DNA from: an uncultured Faecalibacterium sp.
GTDB taxonomy: Bacteria > Bacillota > Clostridia > Oscillospirales > Ruminococcaceae
Direction of reading: 5' to 3'
Assembly (NCBI GenBank): GCA_900765105.1
Contig: CAAFQM010000185.1
Location: 1-6,337, forward strand
DNA: 6,337 bases
The translations under genes and the position numbers were made by a program. A model generated the notes under the pieces. The model saw only the letters and a list, made by a program, of their open reading frames with translations, was not told the DNA's origin and did no database searches. Below are positions 1 through 5,586 of this stretch, piece by piece. Position 1 is the first letter of the stretch, and every line of letters begins with the position of its first letter.

Positions 1-46
1 AAAGAGGTTTGCCGGTAAAGGTCTGCAAGGTTTCAGTAAAGTTCAT
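1..46 (-). CDS. 5' end of an unidentified protein gene, cut by the window edge
   Basis: Read on the minus strand, an ATG at 46-44 opens a frame with no stop to the window edge, giving about 15 residues beginning MNFTETLQTFTGKPL. An exact AGGAGG lies at 60-55 with an 8-nt spacer, which is why I accept this as a real start although so little is visible. The N-terminus is hydrophilic with no signal peptide in what can be seen. Upstream, a weak extended -10-like element (TGG then TATATC, 105-97) lies on the minus strand without a clear -35. The gene is divergent from the AraC remnant at 177-321 and may have been its regulatory target. The visible residues are too few to name a family. Confidence 0.6.
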   Translation of the reverse strand, partial: MNFTETLQTFTGKPL

Positions 47-123
47 AAATGGGCCCTCCTTTGATACGAAAAGCAGGTTTGACATCTCTTCCACAAGATA
101 TACCACACAAAACACGCAAAATC

Positions 124-153
124 TTGCCTAAATAGTGCAAATTATGATACAAT
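124..153 (+). promoter_or_regulatory. Candidate sigma-A-type promoter before the AraC remnant
   Basis: TTGCCT (124-129) and TACAAT (148-153) are spaced by 18 bp and match the -35/-10 consensus at 4/6 and 5/6 positions. The predicted start is about 10 bp before the Shine-Dalgarno sequence AGGAGG at 163-168. The DNA here is AT-rich compared with the flanking coding DNA. The match is good, but no transcription data support it. Confidence 0.5.
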
Positions 154-161
154 TCTATCAT
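144..161. promoter_or_regulatory. 18-bp palindromic operator candidate over the -10 box
   Basis: ATGATACAATTCTATCAT is an inverted repeat in which 8 of 9 base pairs are symmetric; only C150/C155 do not pair. It covers the candidate -10 (148-153) and ends one base before the Shine-Dalgarno sequence. This position suits a repressor dimer of the TetR, MarR or GntR kind; AraC proteins usually bind direct repeats. It lies in the divergent spacer, so it could also control the minus-strand gene starting at 46. The binding protein is unknown. Confidence 0.5.
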
Positions 162-176
162 CAGGAGGAAACAGAC

Positions 177-321
177 ATGGGAAATCCATCTTTTTTGCAG
201 GAAACAAAGCAACACGGTGCTGACCATTGCGTCCCGCTGCGGGTTCGAGAATCTCTCCTGCTTCAACCGGGCGTTCAAGGCGCACTTCGGCCTGACCCCG
301 CGGGAACACCGGAAAAGCTGA
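177..321 (+). pseudogene. AraC-family regulator remnant (last helix-turn-helix only, frameshifted)
   Basis: The frame ending at TGA 319-321 encodes VLTIASRCGFENLSCFNRAF (217-276) and then KAHFGLTPREHRKS. This is the second helix-turn-helix and closing motif of AraC/XylS proteins (IA..CGF...S.F.R.FK...G.TP...R). The preceding AraC-like residues, FLQETKQ (192-212), lie in another frame, the one opened by the ATG at 177, so one extra base around 211-216 appears to break the gene. Removing it would give a protein of only about 47 residues, against 250-300 for the family, so the effector domain and first helix-turn-helix are also missing. The ATG has an exact AGGAGG 8 nt upstream. As it stands, translation from 177 continues out of frame to a stop at 404 and gives an unrelated 75-residue peptide. 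Degradation is the simplest reading; a real small protein is less likely. Confidence 0.8.
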
Positions 322-438
322 AGCGGGCCGTTATGGCAGACATCCATTTTTTTGAACAGGACGACCCGGCAGGGGACAGCACGGCATACATGTTTGACCG
401 ATAAAACGTCGTTGTATTTCCCGAAAAATAGCATAAAG

Positions 439-477
439 AAACCGTCCGGACGCTGATTTTCAGCGTCCGGACGGTTT
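439..477. terminator. Bidirectional intrinsic terminator, 18-bp perfect stem
   Basis: The arms at 439-456 and 460-477 are perfectly complementary over 18 bp (core CCGTCCGGACGCTGA) around a 3-base TTT loop. Downstream T-rich tracts exist on both strands: TTTTGGTTT on plus, TTTCTTTA on minus. On the minus strand the hairpin lies 23 bp past the flavoprotein stop codon (501), where its terminator is expected. On the plus strand it closes the AraC-remnant transcript. The convergent layout fits a shared terminator. The T tracts are interrupted, so efficiency may differ by direction. Confidence 0.85.
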
Positions 478-500
478 TGGTTTATCAGGGGTTCAGCTGT

Positions 501-2513
501 TTACTTTGCGGCCAGATACTTGCCCAGCTCGCGGCCCAGCGTCAGGCACATGCCGATGCTGACACCGGGGATCGGGGTGACATACTCGGGGCCGAAACGC
601 ATGCCGCAGGTGTTGCCGGAAGCATACAGGCCCTCGATGGGCTCGTAATCGTCGTTCAGCACCTGCTGATCGTTGGTGGTCACGAAACCGCCGGTGGTCA
701 CCAGAGCAAAGCCAAGGCTGGGGGTGGTGACGTGTGCGTAGAAGGGTGCTTTTGCCACCGCGTTCAGGAAGCGGGGGTCCTTTGCAAAGTCGCTGTCATA
801 ACCCTCGGCGCAGACCTTGTTGTACTGCTCCACGGTAGCGGTCAGTGCGGCAGGCTCCACGCCGATGTACTCGGCCAGCTGCTCGATGGTGTCGGCGCAG
901 TACCAGCCGTTTGCACCCTCGGTACCGGCATTGCGGGCAGCCTCGAAGTTACCCTTCATGGCCTTGACGACCGCGGGCATATCGTACTCGAATGCCTGAT
1001 GGCCGGGGAAGCCGCGTAGGATCTGGGTCTCGTAGGTGCTGTCATAGATGGAGGTGATGTTTCCGCGCTTTGCGCGTGCCATGAAGAAGCCGTTGATCTC
1101 CGGGCCGGCAAAGGCTTCGTTCTGGAAACGCTGGCCCTTCTCGTCCACCCACAGGGGGCCGGGCAGATAATCGGGCACGGTCATGGAGTCGAAGTTCATG
1201 GTGGAAATGTCGCTTTCCAGATGGCCGCCTGCCCAGACGCCCATCTGGATGGTGGAGCCGTCGCGGCCGAACGGTGCGAGGAAGTCCTCGTCCTTGGTGA
1301 ACATGCGGGCGATGTTCGGCAGCAGGTCGTTCAGCATTTCCTTGTTGCCGCCAAAGCCGCCGCCTGCCAGAACGACGCCATTCTTTGCGTTGATCTTCAG
1401 ATACTTGCCATCGCTGTCCTGCGCGATGACGCCGGTGACCTTTTCACCGTCCATCACCAGCTGCACACCCTTGGTGCCGAACAGGGCGGTGGCATGGTCG
1501 GAGAAGTTCTCTTCAACATAGTTGTAGTTGTCCCAGCTCAGGTCCTTCAACTCCAGCTGACCGGCGGTGTTGTTGTTCTTTTCGCCGCTGGTGGGGTTCT
1601 CCCAGTAGTTTTCCCACCATTCCAGCGTGCCGGTGTAGTAGTGCAGGCCGTTGTTCAGCTCGTGAACAGTGTATTCGTTGTCCGGCCAGAACTGGATGCG
1701 GGTCTTGGCCAGCGTATCCGGGTTGATCTTATCCAGCCACCAGTCCACGGTGCTGCCGCCGTTCTTGGCAAACTTCATGACCAAAGAGGCATTGGCCTTG
1801 CCGTGGGTCTGCAGCATCCAGTTGTTGACGAACTCCACGATATCCACTTCGGGCACGCCATGGCTCTTGAGGTATTCGGAATTGATGTGGCCGATGTCGT
1901 GACCGACGGTCCACCAGCTGTCCTTGGGCATGGCTTCCAGAACCATGACGTTTTTGCCCTCTTCGGCCAGCTCACGGAAGCAGCTCAGGCCGGCATAGCC
2001 CATGCCGACGATGGCAACATCCACGTCGTAGGTCTTGTCGATCTCGCTGTCGGCAATGGGATCCGGTGCAGTGCGCCAGCCGGAAGCCTGCTCGGCAGAA
2101 GCTTCCGGAGCGGCCACAGCAGTGCCGCCCATGGCCTGGGTGATGCAGTCGTTCATGCACTGCTTCACGGCGTCGCCGGTGACGGTTGCGCCGGACACGC
2201 CGTCAATGGTGCTGTTCTGGGCTTCCAGCAGCTGCTTGACCAGCTCGTCGCCCGCAGCCTGGCCGATGGAGTCGGTCTCGTTGGACAGGTCCAGTTTGAT
2301 GTCGGTAATAGCGGTTTCGCTGAAGGTGGCGGTCATGGTGATGTCGCCCATGCCCTTGGCGGTGGCAGTGTAGGTGCCGGGGGTGTACTTGGCTGCCACA
2401 GAGGAGGCAGAGCCGGAAGCAGCATTGCAGGCGGCCAGTGCGCCGGCAGTGATGCCGCTCATCACGGATGCAGAAGCCAGCTTCAAAAAGCTTTTGCGCG
2501 AGATCTTTTTCAT
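501..2513 (-). CDS. Exported FMN-binding/FAD-dependent reductase (fumarate reductase flavoprotein superfamily)
   Basis: This 670-residue protein is probably a membrane-anchored extracellular reductase passing electrons from FMN to FAD to a small acceptor. I chose the ATG at 2513: AAGGA lies 8 nt upstream and a signal peptide starts there at once, whereas the ATG at 2573 would add a charged, non-signal extension. Residues 5-11 (SRKSFLK) resemble a Tat motif with RK for RR, and LAAC with Cys29 is a lipobox. Residues 44-128 form an FMN_bind domain with DGVSGAT; Thr110 is the expected site of covalent FMN attachment by ApbE. Residues 163-670 are an FAD_binding_2-type domain: GMGYAG (170-175), ribose-binding Glu193, GGGFGG (384-389), GQRFQNE with Arg462 at the position of the family's catalytic arginine, and a C-terminal FAD segment (632-670). 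The HHTMGG histidine motif of fumarate/urocanate reductases is not seen; ALVTTGGF stands there. Fumarate is therefore doubtful and the substrate is unknown. The gene is divergent from a LysR regulator. Confidence 0.9.
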   Translation of the reverse strand: MKKISRKSFLKLASASVMSGITAGALAACNAASGSASSVAAKYTPGTYTATAKGMGDITMTATFSETAITDIKLDLSNETDSIGQAAGDELVKQLLEAQNSTIDGVSGATVTGDAVKQCMNDCITQAMGGTAVAAPEASAEQASGWRTAPDPIADSEIDKTYDVDVAIVGMGYAGLSCFRELAEEGKNVMVLEAMPKDSWWTVGHDIGHINSEYLKSHGVPEVDIVEFVNNWMLQTHGKANASLVMKFAKNGGSTVDWWLDKINPDTLAKTRIQFWPDNEYTVHELNNGLHYYTGTLEWWENYWENPTSGEKNNNTAGQLELKDLSWDNYNYVEENFSDHATALFGTKGVQLVMDGEKVTGVIAQDSDGKYLKINAKNGVVLAGGGFGGNKEMLNDLLPNIARMFTKDEDFLAPFGRDGSTIQMGVWAGGHLESDISTMNFDSMTVPDYLPGPLWVDEKGQRFQNEAFAGPEINGFFMARAKRGNITSIYDSTYETQILRGFPGHQAFEYDMPAVVKAMKGNFEAARNAGTEGANGWYCADTIEQLAEYIGVEPAALTATVEQYNKVCAEGYDSDFAKDPRFLNAVAKAPFYAHVTTPSLGFALVTTGGFVTTNDQQVLNDDYEPIEGLYASGNTCGMRFGPEYVTPIPGVSIGMCLTLGRELGKYLAAK

Positions 2514-2579
2514 GGTGTGATTCCTTTCACGTTCTTCTTTCTTCACAAAGGCGGGGCCGGATGCCCCTTTCACTTGTTA

Positions 2580-2608
2580 ATTCTATCACAATATAATGGG
2601 CTTGAAAA
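2580..2608 (-). promoter_or_regulatory. Candidate promoter of the flavoprotein gene
   Basis: On the minus strand, TTTTCA (2608-2603, 4/6) and TAGAAT (2585-2580, 5/6) are separated by 17 bp. Transcription would begin near 2573 and leave a leader of about 60 nt with AAGGA before the ATG at 2513. The -35 box overlaps that of the divergent regulator promoter. The weak -35 match fits a promoter that needs an activator, which is the usual state of LysR-controlled genes. Confidence 0.45.
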
Positions 2609-2629
2609 ATATTGATTTCTTTTTATAAT
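2602..2629 (+). promoter_or_regulatory. Candidate promoter of the LysR-type regulator
   Basis: TTGAAA (2602-2607, 5/6) and TATAAT (2624-2629, 6/6) are separated by 16 bp. This is the best promoter match in the window. An imperfect 21-bp dyad (2625-2645; outer arms ATAA and TTAT) starts inside the -10 box and runs just downstream, where the perfect palindrome GTTATAAC (2641-2648) also lies. Either could be an autoregulatory site, although neither is a clean T-N11-A LysR box. Confidence 0.6.
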
Positions 2630-2679
2630 TAGAAGTAGAAGTTATAACAGAAACGGATGTATGGAAAGGGGCTGTCTCC

Positions 2680-3561
2680 ATGACACTGCAGCAGATGCGA
2701 TATTTTATTGCGGTGGCACAAAACCTGAGCTTTTCCAAAGCGGCACAGCAGAATTTTGTCTCCCAGACTGCGGTGAGCCAGCAGATCAAACTGTTAGAAG
2801 AAGAACTTGGTACGCAGCTGCTTCAGCGCACACGGCACTCGGTGGCACTGACCAGTGCCGGACAGGTGTTTTATGAGTATGCAGGACGCATTGTTGACCT
2901 TGCAGAGGATGCCGTGCGGCGCACACAGGCTGCCGCAAGCGAGAGCGGCAGCCCGCTGGAAATCGGCATCATGAGCGGAATGGAGGACCTGCCGGTCCTC
3001 GAAAAGCTGCTTCTGTTCAAGGAGCGGCACCCGGCGGTCCCGCTTCATTTTCAGCTGATCGAGTTCCCGGAAGCAAAAAAGAAGCTGCAGCAGAAAAAGA
3101 TCGACCTTGCCTTTCTGCTGGAACTGATCCCGCTGGAACCTGTGCCTGCACTGCAGAAAATGCAGGTGGATCAGCTGCGGCAGTATGTGGTGCTCAACCG
3201 GCAGAACCACTTATCAAGTTATGCGTCCCTGCAGCGAAGCCAGCTGAGCGGAGAGCAGTATTATGCGCCGGCAATGGAACGGGAACTGTGGCAGCAGTTT
3301 GCGCAGGTCCTTACGCGGGAAGGCAGCGACCCGCAGAAGATCCGGTTTGCAGCTTCGATGGAAGAACTGGCTCTGCAGATCGCTTTTTATGGGGGGTATA
3401 CGATTCTGGCGGAACCGGTGCTGAACCAGCTGCCCACCAACAAAAACCTGACATTTATCCCGCTGGAAAATGAGGTGATCCCGGCATGGGCGGTGTGGAA
3501 CACAGAAGATCCCTCTGCTTCCCTGAAACTGCTTTTGCGGGAATTGGAGCTGGACCGGTGA
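2680..3561 (+). CDS. LysR-family transcriptional regulator
   Basis: The 293-residue protein has normal LysR length. Residues 1-60 form the winged helix-turn-helix: LQQMRYFIAVAQNLSFSKAA, then SQTAVSQQIKLLEEELG as turn and recognition helix, then LLQRTRHSVALTSAG as wing and start of the linker helix (about 58-88). From about residue 92 (PLEIGIMSG) begins the two-lobed, periplasmic-binding-protein-like effector domain, with a typical hinge strand near KIDLAFLLE. The ATG at 2680 has AAGGGG 8 nt upstream. The gene is divergent from the flavoprotein with a shared 166-bp spacer, so I infer that it controls that gene and perhaps itself. It could also affect the exporter operon 211 bp downstream on the same strand, but that operon appears to have its own promoter. 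The inducer cannot be read from the sequence. No clear terminator follows. Confidence 0.93.
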   Translation: MTLQQMRYFIAVAQNLSFSKAAQQNFVSQTAVSQQIKLLEEELGTQLLQRTRHSVALTSAGQVFYEYAGRIVDLAEDAVRRTQAAASESGSPLEIGIMSGMEDLPVLEKLLLFKERHPAVPLHFQLIEFPEAKKKLQQKKIDLAFLLELIPLEPVPALQKMQVDQLRQYVVLNRQNHLSSYASLQRSQLSGEQYYAPAMERELWQQFAQVLTREGSDPQKIRFAASMEELALQIAFYGGYTILAEPVLNQLPTNKNLTFIPLENEVIPAWAVWNTEDPSASLKLLLRELELDR

Positions 3562-3602
3562 ATCCAAATGAAAATGCCTGTGAAAGTTTGATAAAAGTTT
3601 CT

Positions 3603-3619
3603 CGGAAATATCCGGAAAT
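3603..3619 (+). repeat. Direct repeat CGGAAAT x2, 10-bp period, upstream of the exporter promoter
   Basis: CGGAAAT occurs at 3603-3609 and 3613-3619, one helical turn apart. The second copy ends 13 bp before the candidate -35 box at 3633. OmpR/PhoB-type response regulators bind such head-to-tail repeats upstream of target promoters, and exporters of this class are often controlled by two-component systems. No such regulator is visible in the window, so function is conjecture. Confidence 0.35.
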
Positions 3620-3632
3620 GAAATTTGGACGC

Positions 3633-3661
3633 TTGTGTATCCGTCTGAAATGCGATACACT
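3633..3661 (+). promoter_or_regulatory. Candidate exporter-operon promoter with overlapping inverted repeat
   Basis: TTGTGT (3633-3638) and TACACT (3656-3661) have a 17-bp spacer but match consensus only 3/6 and 4/6. A perfect 7-bp inverted repeat, GTGTATC (3635-3641) and GATACAC (3654-3660), with 12 bp between the arms, covers both boxes. A dimeric repressor or a spacer-binding activator could act here. It is the best promoter candidate in the 211-bp gap, but the match is weak and the transcript leader would be about 105 nt. Confidence 0.35.
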
Positions 3662-3719
3662 AGCCCTAAGACATTTTATGTGCCGGAAGTCCGGTGCACT
3701 GCCCGAATGAAAACGGAAT

Positions 3720-3743
3720 ACTCGCCGGATAAAACCGGCGGGT
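3720..3743 (+). other. Small GC-rich hairpin in the leader of the adaptor gene
   Basis: CGCCGG (3723-3728) pairs with CCGGCG (3735-3740) around a 6-base ATAAAA loop. C-G, U-G and A-U pairs extend the stem to 9 bp (3720-3743). Only TTT follows, so it is a poor intrinsic terminator. It lies 13 bp before the Shine-Dalgarno site of the adaptor gene. It may be a weak end for the LysR transcript, a leader attenuator, or an mRNA-stabilising hairpin. Confidence 0.4.
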
Positions 3744-3772
3744 TTATGGCAATACAGGAGGAAACAGCAGAC

Positions 3773-5572
3773 ATGAACTGGAAGAAGAACAAGGACGCGG
3801 CCGCACAGCCGAAGACCGCCGCAGCCAAAGCGGCCGGCGGCCCGGTGGGGTTCGTAAAAAAGAACTGGAAATGGCTGGTGCCTGTGGTGTGCATTGCGGC
3901 GCTGGGCGGATGGTTCGTCCTGCGGCCGGGCAAGGCACAGGACACCAATGTGGACATCAACTATGTGCAGGTCTCGCCGTCCAAGCGGGATATCTCCAAT
4001 ACCCTCAGCGGCACCGGAACTTTGAACCCGGCCAATACTTATAATGTAAAATCTCTTGTGGCGGGCAAGGTGCTGACCAGCACCATTGAAGAGGGCGATA
4101 TCGTGGAAGAAGGCGATGTGCTCTACACGGTGGATTCTTCGGATGCAGCCACGAAGGTGGAGCAGGCATCCATCGCACTGCAGCAGGCACAGCGCAGCTA
4201 CGACAAAACCGCAGACCGCCAGAACGTCCGTGCCGAAGTGGCAGGCGTTGTCAGCAGCCTGAAGGTGGCCAAAGGCGACGAAGTGACCAGCGGACAGGAG
4301 GTGGCGGTCATCCGCGACAGCTCCCGCATGACGCTGCAGCTGGAATTTCCGGCAGCAGATGCAGCCACCTTCTCGGTGGGGCAGACCGCCGAGGTGACGC
4401 TGGACGGCACCTTTGAAACACTGACCGGCACTGTGACCGCTGTGACCGGCACGGATGCCCTGAGCACCGGCAATCTGCTGACCCGTACCGTGACCATCGC
4501 AGTGCGCAATGCGGGCGGCCTGACCACTGCGCAGGCGGCAACGGCCACCATCAACGGCGTGAGCTGCATCGCGGCCAAGAATTTTGAATATCAGGCCGAG
4601 CGTACCCTGACGACCCTTACAGCCGGTACGGTCACGGCCATCAATGTGAAGGAAGGCGGCACGGTGAACAAGGATGATATCGTGCTGCAGATCAGCGGCG
4701 AGGACCTGACCGAGGCGGTACAGTCCGCTGCCGAAAGCCTGCGCAGCGCCGAGCTGAACATGGACAACCTGCAGGAAACCATGAACAACTACACCATCAC
4801 CTCGCCCATCAGCGGCACGGTGATCGAGAAAAATGCCAAGACCGGCGATGCCCTTGCCACCGGCGCAGACCTGTGCACGATTTATGATCTGAGCTACCTG
4901 GTCATGGTCATCAATGTGGACGAGCTGCAGGTCAGCAGCCTGTCGGTGGGGCAGAGCGTGCAGGTCACGGCGGATGCCGTGCCGGACAAGACCTACACTG
5001 GCACTGTGACCCGTGTGTCCATGAAGGGCAACTCCAGCGGCGGCACCACCACCTACCCGGTGACCGTCCGCATCGATGAGATCGACGGCCTGCGCCCCGG
5101 CATGAACGCCAACGCAGAGATCGTGGTGGCAGAGGCGAAGAATACGCTGTCGGTGCCCAACGCGGCGGTCGTCCGCGGCGGCTATGTGCTGGTAACAGAG
5201 GACTCGCCCAGCGCCGTCAACGCAGATCCCAGTATGATCGCACCGGACGGTTATGTCTATGTGCCGGTCAAGACCGGCGTCAGCGATGATAGCTACACGC
5301 AGATCATCAGCGGCGTGACCGGAAACGACACTGTGGCATATGATTCTGCTTCGGTGAGCAGCGATACTTATTATGATGACGGCGGCTACGAATACATGAC
5401 GGATGACACCGGCACCGATACGGCCGGCACCGCAGCACCGGAAGAAAACGGAAGCGCCGCCGACAATACGGAGGAAGCACCCGCAGAGGAACCGGCAGAA
5501 CCGGCAGCGGAGCCGGATACCGGCGACACTGCGGATCCGTCGGAAGCGGACGGCGTGGTCGTTATGGGCTGA
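3773..5572 (+). CDS. HlyD/MacA-type membrane-anchored adaptor with duplicated adaptor module
   Basis: The 599-residue protein is the adaptor (membrane fusion) subunit of an ABC export system. I chose ATG 3773 because AGGAGG lies at 3756-3761 and because a basic head (1-33) followed by one membrane helix (about 34-50, WLVPVVCIAALGGWFVL) gives the expected N-in/C-out topology. ATG 3746 in the same frame has no ribosome site. Two successive modules are visible. Module 1 (about 93-227) has half-lipoyl GKVLTSTIEEGDIVEEGD, a very short hairpin (124-145), half-lipoyl AEVAGVVSSLKVAKGDEV and a beta-barrel strand set. Module 2 (about 280-416) repeats this order with AGTVTAINVKEGGTVNKDD, a hairpin (308-338), TSPISGTVIEKNAKTGD and GQSVQVTADAV. 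A membrane-proximal segment follows to about 520, then a Gly/Tyr/Asp-rich stretch and an acidic Ala/Pro/Glu tail (545-592). MacA relatives are usually 350-420 residues, so the duplication and tail explain the size. The short hairpins fit a system with no outer-membrane channel. The substrate is unknown. Confidence 0.9.
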   Translation: MNWKKNKDAAAQPKTAAAKAAGGPVGFVKKNWKWLVPVVCIAALGGWFVLRPGKAQDTNVDINYVQVSPSKRDISNTLSGTGTLNPANTYNVKSLVAGKVLTSTIEEGDIVEEGDVLYTVDSSDAATKVEQASIALQQAQRSYDKTADRQNVRAEVAGVVSSLKVAKGDEVTSGQEVAVIRDSSRMTLQLEFPAADAATFSVGQTAEVTLDGTFETLTGTVTAVTGTDALSTGNLLTRTVTIAVRNAGGLTTAQAATATINGVSCIAAKNFEYQAERTLTTLTAGTVTAINVKEGGTVNKDDIVLQISGEDLTEAVQSAAESLRSAELNMDNLQETMNNYTITSPISGTVIEKNAKTGDALATGADLCTIYDLSYLVMVINVDELQVSSLSVGQSVQVTADAVPDKTYTGTVTRVSMKGNSSGGTTTYPVTVRIDEIDGLRPGMNANAEIVVAEAKNTLSVPNAAVVRGGYVLVTEDSPSAVNADPSMIAPDGYVYVPVKTGVSDDSYTQIISGVTGNDTVAYDSASVSSDTYYDDGGYEYMTDDTGTDTAGTAAPEENGSAADNTEEAPAEEPAEPAAEPDTGDTADPSEADGVVVMG

Positions 5573-5586
5573 CACAGGAGGAATGC

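Noticed and set aside
177..404. Possible genuine 75-residue protein from the ATG at 177
   Set aside because: Although it has a good promoter and ribosome site, the first codons match AraC in this frame and the rest match AraC in another frame, which points to a frameshifted remnant rather than a new gene.
1221..2615. Long open frame on the plus strand opposite the flavoprotein gene
   Set aside because: It lies wholly antisense to a gene with clear domains, its composition is an Ala/Gly/Val/His-rich mirror of GC-biased codons, and it shows no motif or ribosome site.
2603..2615. T-N11-A match as LysR binding site in the divergent spacer
   Set aside because: In AT-rich DNA such a match is expected by chance, and the flanks show only weak dyad symmetry.
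3683..3694. CCGGA-AG-TCCGG inverted repeat in the adaptor leader
   Set aside because: The loop would be only two bases and the flanks pair only by wobble; it is not convincing as a terminator or operator.
3562..3772. Riboswitch or small RNA in the 211-bp gap before the adaptor gene
   Set aside because: Apart from the small hairpin at 3720-3743 and the repeats listed, I see no multi-helix structure or known aptamer core.
3455..5575. Very long minus-strand open frame opposite the adaptor gene
   Set aside because: The translation is Arg/His/Cys/Gly-rich low-information sequence with no family motif. The plus-strand reading gives a well-formed adaptor, so this is a codon-bias shadow.
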